Part shown: one piece after another, positions 42,503 through 54,800 of the stretch
Layout: each line of letters starts with the position of its first letter
Numbering within the stretch: the first letter of the stretch is position 1
Assembly (NCBI GenBank): GCA_033439295.1
Contig: JAVTLE010000005.1
Location: forward strand, 1,352,501 to 1,416,500
DNA length: 64,000 bases
DNA from: Deuterostichococcus epilithicus
Lineage: Eukaryota > Chlorophyta > Trebouxiophyceae > Prasiolales > Stichococcaceae
Direction: 5' to 3'
Translations under genes and position numbers: made by a program
Notes under the pieces: generated by a model
What the model was told of the DNA's origin: nothing
The model's database searches: none
Seen by the model: only the letters and a program-made list of their open reading frames with translations

Positions 42503-43027
42503 GCTTCAGCTGTGCTGTTCCGCACCCATCAGTCGGAAGGAGGTCAACACCAGCGGGCGGTTCATCACTGCTGTTACAATGCACTTTCTCGTGCAAAATG
42601 ACGAGGAATCGAGTATTGAAGTTTGGAAAGTCAGGGCTCTCAATCATGACGACTGCACATCGGTACGAATGCGAATACGCCGACACTTCCTAGCACTTTG
42701 CGCCTGGATGGCCAATTGAATCTTCGCTCTCAGTCAGAAGGCAGTCAGGCGAGGCCAGATCAGTGTGCTGCATATGCTGCTCAGAGGCGGCTAGCAGCGC
42801 GCCACCAATGGCATGATGCCGCCGCTGTAATTTACATCTAGCCTTTCAACAGGCTGGGGTGGATCGGATGTCTTCAGTCATGCACCGACACAGGGAAGGC
42901 CGTCCTCCAATAGCAACTGCATACAACTCGAAACCACGGTGAAAAACTCTGATGTCGGGCATGGGCACACTCTGCCGATCACTGCCATCCGTTGGCCCAG
43001 ATTCCATGCTGCCCAAATGTCACTCCG
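42503..43027. other. Intergenic region between the F-box/LRR gene and the coiled-coil gene
   Basis: About 525 bases holding the F-box/LRR promoter and the 3' untranslated region of the coiled-coil gene (both leftward). No exon is supported. Confidence 0.4.
42826..42836 (-). terminator. Palindromic TGTAATTTACA, candidate poly(A) signal of the coiled-coil gene
   Basis: Contains TGTAA on both strands, about 190 bases past the coiled-coil gene's stop codon. Confidence 0.4.
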
Positions 43028-46000
43028 TCATCTCGCCAGCAACCCGGTCCGCAGCTTCGGTACCATGATTCGCCCGCCGAACAGGGCGGCGTCTGAGGGC
43101 ATGCCGTCGACGTCCCTCCCGCCAGCAACTGGCGGCACAGCCAGCTTGCGTTTGCCGGGAGCAGCAGCCACACCGCTGCGGTCAGAGAGCAAGAGGCAAT
43201 CAGTGACGGCGCTGCCATGCATCACTTCTGACTCCTCGTCAAATGCACCCTCCAGTTGGTCTGATACTCTTTCATCGAATTCAGAGCCTCGCCCCCAGCG
43301 AGGTCACTCGCAAGGAATCTGGAGTGCGGCTGCGAGAGCATCTATTTTTAAGCATCTGGCAACTGCGGCAAGTGCATGCTACCCAAGAATGTCTCCTGCC
43401 ATACAGCAGCCTGCAATCAGCGTATCACCTGGAATGTGCCTTCGCCCATGACTTCTTGTATGCCCCCTTAGGGTCCAGGCCGGCTGTTACCTTTGCCGCG
43501 GCAAGCACCCTGCAGAGGCAGCCAAGCTACTTGAGAACACAGCATGCCGGGTCAGGTTTGCTTAGGCAACTTGCAAGATATTGGGCTGCCTGCGTGACGC
43601 TTGATTGGACATGCGACATACAGTGCCCATGTCATGTGTGGCTCCACTGGAAACGAGCACGCGCCTGGGGTTGAGGACGGACAGCGGGTCCTCCCGTGGG
43701 TCGGATGCTGTGTTCTCCTTGTCTGCAAGCCGCACGGCGGTCCAGTCAGAAGCGGCGTGGATCACGTCAATACTTGGCACCTAGCATAGGGCGTGCAGAT
43801 ACGCCAGCCACAGCGCATGCGCTGCGACTAAATTGCTACGTAAGGTGTGGATCTTTCAGTTGCAATGGTAAGGCCAGCTGCAGCATGACGGTGCAGGGGC
43901 AGACTGCCCGAGATCACCCATCAAGACACTGGAAGGGAGGCACGACATCACATGCGGCAGCACCTGTGTCGGCCGGGGGCCCGGCGCAAGGGTTGACACG
44001 TGGCGCGCCACCCCACACCGAGTTCAGGTCGATCCTGGCGACGCCCTGCATCATTCGATGACCAATTTGATTCCACGGCTCAGGATCAGGTCAGGTTTCA
44101 ACCACCAAACCTGCATACATTTGCCAATCGTGCAAGCTGGAGAGCAGCCCGATTTCAGGCAAGCCCCAGAAGCCGTGGACCGCGCCATGTCTGCACCTGC
44201 GGTCGGGCAGGCTCCCGAGGGGGCCGCGGCCTGGGCTTCGCGGCCGCCTTGGCAGCGCCTGCCAGCCGCGCCTGGCTGGGCACTCCCTGACTGGGCTGAG
44301 ACGCTGCCGGTGCAGCTGCCGGCGCCTCCTCCGATGCAGCGTCGCCATCCTGCAGAGCGGCACAATTCCATCGCAACAGTGTAGGAGGTCAACCATGCCA
44401 GGATGCAGGAGCTGCACAGCAGCAGCGCAACATCGAAATTGGTCATGCTCTTGTGCGACAACTGAAAAAGAATCTGCGTTCAGTTCGCAGGGCTGACCTG
44501 CCGCATTCTGACGGGTGATTGCTCAGCGGCTGCAGGTTGTTTTGCTGACTGATCCGGGCGGACTGCCGCCGCAGGGCTGGCGGCCTGCGCGACAGCCGGC
44601 TGTGCGGTCGCCCACGGCGCTGCTGCGACCGCCGCTGCGGGGCTGGCGACCGCGTCTGCGTCGCTGCCGCCTTCACTGTCGCTGCTGCGCTCCGAGCCTG
44701 TGGGAGAGGCCAGCTGGGCGGCCGCGAGTGAGGCAGCCTCTTCCGCAGCAGAGGAGCCCAGCCAGTAGGGTGCGGGCTGCGTGCGCTTGCGCGATGGCCG
44801 GGTGCGACCTGCAGGGTGGCGCAACCACCGTGGGCTCAGCGTGAATGACAGGTACCTGGCTTTATAGGAGCCAAACGGTTGCTCGCACTCTGGGAATATG
44901 CGGCAATTCAATCTCCGCTGCTCCTGAAGTACCAATGTCAGCCCAGCGGCTTGTCGAGGCCACCTTCGGCTGCGGGCTCGGCCGGTGTTGGCGGCGGCGG
45001 CGCCGCCGCCAGAGTGGCCTTCCTGCCGCGCTTTGCCGCCGGCTTCTTTGCAGGCTGCCCGGCAGGCCTCTCTGCCTCCGCCTCGGCACCCTCCGAGGCA
45101 GGGCCCTCCGCCGTCGCCGCCTCAGACCTCGCCCCCGCCTCTGGCGACGCAATCGCAGAAGCAGCTGCAGCCTTGCGGCTGCGCTTGGCAGGCTTCCTCG
45201 CCGGCCCCGCCTGGCTCCCCTCCGCCGCGCCAACGTCTGCTGCCTGGTCGGCACCCTCCCCCTCGAGCGCCGCTTCCGCCAGCCGCTTTTGCGCCCGCTG
45301 GTACGGCTGCCGCGCCTCGGCCTTGCCACCGCCACCACCCGCCTTGGCCGCCGTCACTTCCTGGCCACCACCCCCACTGCCTGCAGCCGCAGCGCCGCCG
45401 TCCTGGGCGGCTGCCGCCGCCTCGCCGGTCTGCGCGGGCGCTGGAGCGTCCTTGCGCTGCCGATGCCGCCGCTGCTGCGGCTGCGCGGCGGCAGCCCGCG
45501 CCGCCTGTGACGCCGTCGGCCCGGCAGCGGCGGCCCCCTCCGCGGCGGCGTCCGGCTGCTCGGTGATGGCAGCTAATGGGGAGCCCTCGACGGCGCCAGA
45601 GGGGCGCTTCGCCGGCTGCTTCGTGCTGGACGGCACCCGCAGCTCCTCCACGATCTCGCTGACCGTCCCCATTGCCCGCTCCACCTGCAGCGCCGGGGAG
45701 CCAAGCCGCTTCGGTGGTGAGCTGGGACTCCCGACCTGGCATGCTGTGGGTTTGACCAGCATGCAAATGTGGCGCAGCCACCGCTCAACAGCGGCGAGGC
45801 CCGCTTCTGCTGACTGCAGAGCAGTGCAAGACAGGAAGGGAGATGGGGTGTCGCCCCACCGAGCGGCGGGGCGTGCGCTGCAGGTCGCGCGAACGGGCAG
45901 CGTCCTCCAGCGCTGCAATGCGCCGGTCCTTTGCTGCCATCTGCACAACTAAGGAGGGTCACAGAACTGATTGTTGTGCCCTTGAGTACAGCTGCCCTGT

Positions 46001-48356
46001 ATTGCTACCTTCTCCTGAATGTTTTGAAGCCATCAGAATCTGCAGGACCGAGAGACGGGGTGCTGCACACGCGCTTGTGGTGTGATGACACCTCTGGTGT
46101 CGAGAGACATTGTGCTGCCCGCCCTGTTACACAAGGCATCAACGATGAGGGGAACTCTCACCTGGAGCTTGGCAGTGCGGGCCTCGGCGGCCGCCGTCTC
46201 CAGCGCCGCGGCCAGATCAGCATCCAGGCGGCCGGCCCGCGCCTCTGCCATGGCATGGCGTGCCGCTGCGCGCGCAGCCGCATCCTCAGCTGCCTGTACC
46301 TTGTCCCGCATGGCGGCCTCCGCCAGTGCCGCCCGCTCCTCCGCCGCCGCCAGCCGGTCCTGGAACAGAGGCAGCAGCTTCTCGAGTCAGCGCAGCATCT
46401 GCACATGCCACAATGGGCTGGTGCGCTGACTCGAGTTCCTGCAGCAGCAGGCTGCTGGCGGGTCGTCCGTGCGATGCATCCGCGACCCGAAGCGTGACTG
46501 GGCTGTCGCGTCGGAGCCATCAGCGGTGGCATGCACGGTGGCGTGTGGCAGCGCACCTGTGACAGGTCCTCGTTCATGGAGGCGCGCTCGGCTGCCAGCT
46601 TCTGGCGCTCCTCATCCAGGCTGCCCCGATCCGCCAGGCGCACCTGCGCAAAACAGGGCCGGAGCTGGAGCCTCGGACTTCGTGCGGCAGCAGCCGCCGG
46701 TTCACTCGTCACGCTGGTCAACGTGCGGCTGCCGCATATGTCGGACAGCAAAACTCCGGAGCAGTTGCGAGGAAACCAGCGGCGCGATGAACAGCGATGA
46801 TGGCATGGCCCCGCAGTGCTTCTGGCGCACCTCTGCGAGCTGCGCGCGCTCCTGCGCGGCCGCCAGGTGTGCCTCCGCAAGCCTGGCCGCCTCCTGCGCG
46901 GTGGCTGCTCGCCGCTCCGCCAGGGCCACCCGCTCCGTCGCCTTTGCATCCGTCTCCGCAGCCTGCTCCACGTGGCGCCGCCTGGCCGCCTCCAATTCTG
47001 CCGCGGTCGCTGACTGCTTTTCTGCAGCCTCTGTGCGTGTCGCCGCCAGCAGCTGCTCGGCCGCCTCCCGGCCGTCCTGCAGCTCCCGCTGCAGCTGCTG
47101 CGCGGCGGCCTCGGCGGCGGCGTGCGCCGCAAAGGCGGCCTCCAGCCGCGCTTCCGCAGCCGCCAGCTGCTCCTGGGTGCATGTGGTACAGCAGTCGATG
47201 CTCGATTTCCGGATGTGATGCCCAGCAAAGCAGGAACTCAGACTCGCCTTACTGTTAATCTCCTCCTTACGTGCTATTCTGTGTCGATGACCTTTGCAGT
47301 TTGCTAGGACTTTCGGATTGCAGCGTCCCCAGTCCTCAGCAGCTGCAGGTGCCGAACACAGCGTCCGGGTGGTGGTCACCTTGAGCTGCGCCTCCGAGGC
47401 GTGCAGCTCATGCGCCAGCTGCTGCAGGCGATCGACCTCAGCGGCGTCCGCGGCTTGCGCAGTCCTGGCGTCTGCGAGCGCGGCGACCGTGTCCCGGTGT
47501 GCTGCCACCTCCCTCTGGTGCTCCACCTTCATCACCTCGTAGGCCGTCTGCAGAACAGGTGTGTAGAAGGATATGCGTTCGTGTACTGTCAGTGGGCCAC
47601 CAATACAGCAGTGGGTCGCTGTGTTTGGCGGCTGGGGCAGGCAGGAAGTTAAGGTAAGAGTGCAACATGCCGCCAATATTCACACACAGTGCTGAACACG
47701 GGTAGTGCATGACTGCGGAAGCACCTCCAGGTGCGCCTTATCCTCCCGGGCGCTGGACGCCTGCAGGGCCAGCAGCGCCATCGCGCGGTGGGACAGGTCC
47801 ACCTCCATCTGCAGAGCCGACAGCTCCAGCGCAATCGTGGCCGCCTCGCGATTCGTGCTGGCCGCCGCCTGACGCACGAAGGTATGCAGCCTTGTTCACA
47901 GCGCACATCTCTTGGCCAGGTTGTGCGAAATCCAGTGGTCGTTGCACTGCCTTTCAGGTCCCTGAGCAGAGGCAGGCGGGCGAAATGCGGCCCCAATGCT
48001 GGGAAAGCGCAAACCTCCTGCTCCGCCTCCCGCGCTTCGTCCTTGCGCTGCTGCGCCGCCGCGAGGTCCTCCATGAAGAATGCTTTGGACTGCTGCGCGC
48101 GCAGCAGCTTCCTGTCCAGCTGCCGCCGATGCTTCAGGTGCGTGACCTCCAGGGCTGTCCGCTCCAGCATCGCCTGCAGCAGCAGACGCAGCTTGAGTCC
48201 TGCGTTCCAAGCACGTTGTACCTGCCGGCTGCTCAAACCGACAGCTTCTCCTCCCAGCGCTCTGCCTGAGCGCTGCCAAAGCAGTCTCACCGGCAGCTCC
48301 TCCACAGCCAGCGTCTCGGCCATGTTGCTGCAGTCCAAGCCACACCGCCTGTTCAC
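43028..48356 (-). CDS. Large coiled-coil protein with basic Ala/Pro-rich tail, unknown function
   Basis: I do not recognise this gene. The start is ATG 48356 or the in-frame ATG 48323 (MAETLAVEELP). Several exons each ending in K/Q/E|GT encode a long Ala/Glu-rich coiled coil: MLERTALEVTHLKHRRQLDR, REAATIALELSALQMEVDL, EVDRLQQLAHELHASEAQLK, EQLAAAEARLEAAFAAHAAA onward, VRLADRGSLDEERQKLAAER, AAAEERAALAEAAMRDKVQA and MAAKDRRIAALEDAARSRDL. Next comes a Lys/Ala/Pro-rich region (about 45750-44955, e.g. GPARKPAKRSRKAAA and KPAAKRGRKATLAAA, AT-hook-like). This joins in phase to RTRPSRKRTQPAPYWLGSS, then an acidic SERSSDSEGGSDADA patch, further short exons (DKENTASDPREDPLSVLNPR) and a last exon from EFDERVSDQLEGAFDEESE to RTGLLAR, stop 43030-43028. 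The phases agree, but the 3' joins are less sure, and two genes are possible. The basic tail suggests a nuclear or DNA-binding role by inference only. Confidence 0.6.
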
Positions 48357-48669
48357 ACGGCGCGAGGCCGCGGGAGAGACACTCTGCGTCAGCTGGATCA
48401 GATTCTAGCTGTCTTGCGCAAAGCTTCGAGGCTGCCGCCGTGACCCGCCAGGCGTCCAGAGTCACAATTTGAATCGGGTTAAATCCAGCTGTCGATCTGG
48501 CTTTCGAAGTGAGAGTCCTCCAAAGCTGACGTTAGCGCTGAGTGGGCAGGGATTCGCGCGCGCCTAGTATGCTTGCTGTCGCTCCTGCTGGAGGCTGTTG
48601 AAGGCAAGCGAGCGGGGAAGGCGCCGTGCAATTGGCTTGAGATTTCTGAACCTAGCAGCGACGCGCAAT
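48357..48669. other. Divergent promoter region between the coiled-coil and UbiA genes
   Basis: About 310 bases between outward-facing starts. An alternative upstream in-frame start for the UbiA gene lies at 48598. Confidence 0.4.
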
Positions 48670-50879
48670 ATGCAATCATACGGGCTTGGTCGCTCGGGTT
48701 GCTGGTACCCCGCTGCTGCAGCTCCGCGTCAGCCGCTGTCGAAACCGGTCGCGCCAGCGAGTTTACGACAGACTACAAGATTCAACTCATCGTGCTTCCA
48801 TCTGAGACCTCGTTGGGCGCCGCCAGGTGCGTCAGTGACATCATCACATCAGCGTATGCATGGCATTTTGTCAGCGCCACTTCTTCCTGACAGACCGCGC
48901 AGATGAGGTGTCCTCTTGATACAACCCTGACAGAAGCGTTGTGAAACGAAGGTTCAAGAAAATTGACGGAGAATGGCTGCATTTCTGCGCTGCCGGCTGC
49001 CGGTCTGCAGCCGCTGTTCAACTCCCCCGATGTCGAGGGCAAGGTTGTGATGGCCGCGATTTTCAATGCTGCGTATGCAGAAAAGGCAATCTGTGGGCAA
49101 TTCAGCTGAGACGCATTGGTCAGTGCCATCCCTCATGTGCCTTGCACCATCTGCAGCAAGCAAGGGCCTACCTGGAGATGGCGCGGCCCATCAACTTGCT
49201 GCCCTCCATGATGCTCGTCCTCTTCGGAGCCTGGGTAAGCCAGCGGCTTATGTGTGTGGAAACCTCAAAATAAGTTACTGACGCAACGAGACACGTTTGA
49301 GGATCAAGATACACCAACCTCTGGCCTCATGCACCGGCACAGGCGAGCACAGGGCGCTCGCTGCTGTCGCTGCGCGCACCCGCCGTGTGGCTGGTTTCGC
49401 TGCTGTCCAGCAGCGTCGCTGCAGCATCGATGGTGGTCAATGACTACTTTGACTTCCGCTCCGGAGTGGACTCAGTCAACTCGCCGCAGAAGGTGCATGG
49501 CAAGCACGTCGGCAACTAACTGCTGCAGCAATTTGCATGCAATGCTGCATGTTTCTGTGTGGCGGCCCGGCAAACGCCCAATGCGGAACTGATCTTTCGC
49601 CTGATTAATCTGATGCTCCTGTTTACTGCAGCCCCTGCCCAGTGGTTTGATACCTCCCGATGGCGCACTCCTCTTCAGTTTTGTGTTGTACGTCGGAGTG
49701 TTGCTGGCTACATGTTTCATGGTGAGAGCAGCGGGACTCCTGTTGCGAGAAAGTTTCTTCGTTTGGATGTCGTCGGGCACAACATGTGTCAACCGAAGCA
49801 TACGATCGATGCTAACACCGTTGCAGTGTTGAAACTCACACTGACATGGCGGCTGTGCGTTTCAGGGCCAGCCGCTCCTACGCACGGTGATCGCGCTGAG
49901 CGCAGCCGCCACCCTGCTGTACACGCCGCTGCTGAAGCGGCTGACTGGCATCAAGAATGCGACTGTTGCGGCGGTGATCACTGCGTCGCCTCTAGCTGGG
50001 GCGCTGGCCGCGGGAGCGGTGAGCTTCTGATGGTTCCTCTGTTCGGCCAACCTGACCCCAAGCCTGTCAATGCTCTGTAGTGGGCACGTCCGCCATTGGT
50101 TGATGGGAAGTCGCAAGACAGTACAGCAAGCGCTGAGACGAACGAGCCATGGTGGCTGCAGGGCAGTGTCGAGATCACGAGGCTGCTGCCACTGTGCGCC
50201 TTCCTGTTCTTGGGCCTGATGTACCGGGAGGTGCTCATGGACATCACGGACGAGGTGGGCGACCGGGAGGCCGGCATCCGCACCATCCCCGTCGTTGCGG
50301 GCACGTCCACTCCGCTCCGGCCTGCTGTGGAACGCAGCCATTGGTGTGTGCCGCAGAGAAGCTGGGAGCATGCCTGTTGGTCGAGGCGCTGCAAGTGTGC
50401 AGGCTGTTTTGGTAACGATGCGCAGGGCGCAGCGCGGCGCTTTCGGTGGCAACCCTGTTCGTCGCCACGGCTGGCAGCCTGCTTGTGTGGGCTTCCCTCC
50501 ACGGACATGGGCTGGCCTGGGTGGTGAGCTACAATTCTGTCATTTGATCGCCTCTGACTGCCTGTCGATTGACGAAGATCGGCATCATGGTCTGTGCACA
50601 TTCCAATAGCCGAGTCGTGGATGCCTCCTTTGGCATAACTGGGATTGCCCCCTTTTGAGGGTCGTTCGTTTGACATCGCAGTGGATGTTACATGATGTGC
50701 CCGAGCGCATGGCCCGCCTGGCGGCGTTCTTGGCGTCCTGCCTGGTGGCACGTCCAGTTGCCGCGGCGATCACCTCCATCTGGCACAACAATTTTGACAA
50801 GCTCACGATCAGCGGAGCCATCGACAATTCGATGAAGTCCATCGGGCTGGGGATGATCATCCTGGCGGCCATTTTGTGA
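48670..50879 (+). CDS. UbiA-family prenyltransferase, probably organelle-targeted
   Basis: Integral-membrane enzyme that joins a polyprenyl chain to an aromatic or glycerol-phosphate acceptor. Exon 1 (48670-48826) gives a Ser/Ala/Arg-rich, acid-free N terminus (MQSYGLGRSGCWYPAAAAPR), typical of plastid or mitochondrial targeting. Then follow ARAYLEMARPINLLPSMMLV and the exon VWLVSLLSSSVAAASMVVND with the first aspartate motif NDYFDFRSGVD. Hydrophobic exons follow (GALLFSFVLYVGVLLATCFM; LLRTVIALSAAATLLYTPLL). The second aspartate motif is in LMYREVLMDITDEVGDREAG followed by IRTIPVVAG. The last exon ends SIWHNNFDKLTISGAIDNSM, SIGLGMIILAAIL, TGA 50877-50879. Both Asp-rich motifs are intact. The joins after exon 1 and after IPVVAG are unresolved. 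The substrate is not clear: candidates are plastid quinone/tocopherol pathways or an archaeal-type geranylgeranylglyceryl-phosphate synthase relative. Confidence 0.8.
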
Positions 50880-51822
50880 GGGACCATCTTGGAGACGGAG
50901 CGTGAGCAACAGCATCACTGGTGCGATAGAGTCCATGGTGCGGCTGACTACAACGAGGATGCGAGCGAGGCTGAGAGATGATGATGACACAACTGTGTCA
51001 AAGGCGATGAGCGGCGCAGCCAAAAAATGGCAGGCACCAATTCTGTGTAGTTGGCGCTAGACAAAACTCCAAAGTTTTGAAGCTCAGACAAGATCACCGT
51101 TCGCTTGCAATATGCGCAATGTTTTGCTTTGAATACCGCCGCTCACCAGCAGTGTTGTTGCGGCGGATCAAACGAGCGCATGCGGGGTCGTGAAGGCGGC
51201 GTCAACGTGAAAATTTTATTGGCCTGAACGTGAGAATATAAAATATCGTCAAGGATGGTGGCATGGTGCCATTCCAGTAGTACTCACGGGAAGATATTAA
51301 CATTCGAATATCTTGTCGAGTACAACAATGAACCCTAAAGCCAGTAAAGTTGGCTTGACAATGACAAATGAGGCCTGCCTGCCCCAGATCTCCACGTTCG
51401 CACGGCAATTCCGTGCAACGGCAGCATTTGCAACTCGATTGGGTGTTGCTGACCGCTGAGTCCACGCCTCCCCATATGCGTGACGACTCGCTTGGCAGTC
51501 TCGGTTGAGTCTCGGAGTTCGGAAGCGGAGCAAAACTGTTTAACGACTTTGACCTGTTACAAATCTTGCATGTGCCTGCAGCTTCGTATTGCGGTGAGGT
51601 AGAACCAGCCTGCCATCGATCTGGGCACCTTGCAGATCACCTTCACTTCGAAGCTCAGTCACCCGGTTCCGGAACACGTCTCCAAACCACTGAGCACATC
51701 TCCACGGCCATTTCAACCGTCGACCTGGGTGCTGCCGTGCTGGAAGCTTTTGGCGCGCGCCCAGGGCTATCAGGGTGTGGCGCGCGGCGCACCCATTTTC
51801 AGAGGCGCAGCGGCATTGAGGC
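50880..51822. other. AT-richer intergenic region between UbiA and WDR48
   Basis: About 940 bases noticeably richer in A and T than the rest of the window, especially 51200-51320. It contains a perfect hairpin at 51291-51314. No gene is supported. Confidence 0.4.
51291..51314. repeat. Short perfect hairpin
   Basis: AAGATATT and AATATCTT arms (8 bases each) flank an 8-base loop in the AT-rich spacer. Confidence 0.6.
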
Positions 51823-54800
51823 ATGTATGGCTCGCTGGCGTCCAGCGGGCCTTCCAGCCGCTCAGCCAGACCGAAGAAGGAGCGCAAGGTTTCCGTCATT
51901 TTTAGGTCGTCAGAGAATGGGCAGGTCAGTGCAGGTTTTGCGTTGCTGCCGCCCCGCATTCGCACTGCGCCTGTTGTGCTCACCCATAGGCAATGTGCAG
52001 CAGCTGCTGATTGAAGCTTCATGTACAGCACTCTGGCGGGCTCACGTCGTTGGCGCTCGCGGAGGGCGGCAGCAGCATTTTCACCTCCTCACGAGACTTC
52101 ACCGTGAAGCGGTGAGCCACACTGCATCCTGATTGATGCACAGATCTGGCCTGAGATCACACGTGGAGTTCAGTCTTGATGTTTTGCAGCGGCAGGCCTC
52201 TGAGACAGCATGCACAGGATACCACGTGCAGACTGCTACTGCTTGTTCTGCCACATGGATGGTCTGTTATACACTGGCGGCATTCAGGTGGAGCGCCGAC
52301 GGCGGCCAGCTGCGGCCAGAGGCGACGTTCGAGGCGCATACGGACTGGGTCAACGACGTAGCGGTGCTCAATGCTGAGACGCTGGCGTCCGCCTCGGCAG
52401 ACCAGTCTGTGCGGCTGTGGCATGCGGGCTCCGACGGCCAGGTGGGTGAAAGGAGGACTGCTCTGAGGCCCCTTCAAGGAAAGCTCTCGTTTGAAGGTTG
52501 GGAGGTGGTGTACACAAGCTTGCGTCTGCGGCGTCAGACTATACCCGAGCTTGGTCCCTGCAAGCAGGCATCGTTCGTGCTGCTGGAGCACACGGACCAT
52601 GTCACGGTGCTGGCGGCGGCGCCGGCGGCGGGCCTGTTGGCATCGGGCGGCCTGTCCTCGCAGGTGTTCCTGTGGGACATCCAAACCGCCACGCGGCTGC
52701 AGCAGGTGGGTTGCGCCACACCTTTTGACGGTGCACGCGGCACTGCGTCCAGTGTGTGCTGAGCCCCAGCTACGCTTTTGCTCCAGCAGCGCAATTGGTG
52801 ATCATGTCGAGCTGCTGCTGCTTTAAAATTTTGCTTCACCTCTCGAGTCTTCCGATTTGCTACGTGAGAATGCGCGTGCAACCCAGAAACAGTACAGCTG
52901 CTGTTTGGCAGTGCCTTGCACCAGCAGGTGGCTGCCTGACACTGCATCCAAAGCTGCCGGTCCTACCGCAGGAGTACCACCCCCACCCTGCGCCAGGGCT
53001 GAAGGAGTCTGTCTACTCTCTGGCCGTCAGCAGCGACGGCGGCGTGGTGGCCAGCGGCTCCCCTGAGGCATGCATCCGCATCACGGACCCGCGCACGGAC
53101 CGCAAGCTCATGAAGCTGCGCGGCCACACCGCCAACATCAGGTGAAGCCTGTTGTCGCCGGCCGAGTGCCGCCTGCAAACTGATGTTCACGCTCCTTCAA
53201 TAGCAATGGGGATGCTTTGCAGCATCCCCTGCTACAGCAGGTGGACTTGTCTCTGCTGTTCGGGCAGCTTTCGGGGTGCGACTCGGAGGACTCTGCACCT
53301 CTGCACGCGTTGCCTCGGCCTGGAGTGAAACTCAGGCAGCATGGGCGGGCCTCCTGCACAGGGCGCTGGCGCTGAACGAGGCAGGCACCATGTGCGTGTC
53401 CGGGTCGAGCGACCACACGCTGCGGGTGTGGGACCTGGGCCAGCAGCGCTGCGTGGCGACCCTGGCGGTGCACGGGGACAGCGTGTGGTCCCTGGCCATG
53501 GACGCCGGCTTCGCCACCGTCACCAGCGGCGGCCGCGACGGCTGCATCTACAGGTGGGGGTACTGTCGTGCTGCAGTGGCCGAGCGCCGGCCCCTGCAAC
53601 GAGTCACTGCGTATGCTTCCGCTCAGCAGCCTTGTCGAAGGCTGGCGCTGACAGCAAGGGAGGGTATTGAACAGGGAGCAGAAGGAAATGCTGACACGGG
53701 GCACGATGCGCACGGCTGCCGTAGCCAGCAACTGGACGGTAGGGCTGCCGCCAGTTCTGCTGCGAAAGCAGGGAGCTGTGCTGCTGGCAGCATGCACAGT
53801 CTGGTCGCCTGCGTGTCTGCAGGACAAGTCTGGCGCAGCGCACCAGCGAGCTGGTGAGCCGGGACCTGGGGCCGGTGCGACGCCTGGCACTTGCGCCGGA
53901 TGGCCGCCTGTGGTCCGCCAGCGAGACCGTCGGCCTTGCCTCGTGGCCGGCTGGCGGCGGCGCGGCAGTGTCGCCGCCTGCCGGCAAGCTGCCGCCGCCG
54001 CGCGCCCGTCCAGGCAGCGCAGGCAGCACAGGCAGCGGCAGCCCCGCTGGCAGGAGTGCGTCCGCTGCCGGCAGGGCCAGCCCAGCGCTCGCGGTGGCGG
54101 CCAGGCCTGGCTCGGCCTGCGACGGCATCACAGGCGGCGCCGGCAGCAGCCCGCGGCGGCCGGTGCCTGGCAGTGCCACCCCCGTCCAGGGCTCGGCACT
54201 CAAGGGTCGAGCAGGCAGCGCCGGCGCAGTTGGTGGCAAGTCCAGTCCGACACAGCGGGCTACAACTGCTTCCGCAGCGGCGGGCGGTGCCGCCGCACCG
54301 GCGGGCAGGGCCCCGGCAGGCGGCAGCAACCCGGCGCAGATAAAAATTAGCCCCGCGCGGCCGCCCAATGGCAGCAGCAGCAGCAGCAGCAGCTTCGTGG
54401 CGGCAGCGTCTCCGGCTATGCGCGCCCGACAGTCAATGGAGGGCGGTGCGTTTTCCGCACCCAAACCTACCGCTGTGGACTCCTCCACAATCACTTACTG
54501 CCATGCATGGGGTCTGCCATGGGAGAGTGCTCCTGAAGCCCTCATGGAAGCTGCACGACATGGGTGTACGTGTATGACAACCCCCATGCTAAATGCTGGT
54601 TCGTGGCTCCGCAGGTGCGCCAGCGCCGCTGTGCGACGCGCCGCTGTGCGCCGCCCGGCCGGCGGCGCTGCTGCGGGAAGCGGCCATGCTGCAGGACCAA
54701 CGGCACATCGTGACGCGCGACGCCGACGGCAATGTGGCCCTCTGGGACGTCACCACTGGGTGTGCAGATGCGTGCTGCATCGTTGAGGCTAGGCTTGCAA

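Noticed and set aside
44879-45952. Plus-strand 357-codon Ala/Pro-rich frame
   Set aside because: Antisense shadow of the coiled-coil gene's basic region. GC-rich repeats keep several frames open; the minus frame joins in phase with flanking exons.
51540-52031. Minus-strand frame of 163 codons upstream of WDR48
   Set aside because: It overlaps WDR48 exon 1 (51823-51924), whose plus-strand translation matches plant WDR48 N termini and splices in phase. The minus frame resembles nothing known.
53604-54494. Minus-strand 296-codon frame rich in Ala, Leu and Pro
   Set aside because: Mirror of the WDR48 low-complexity insert; no domain recognised.
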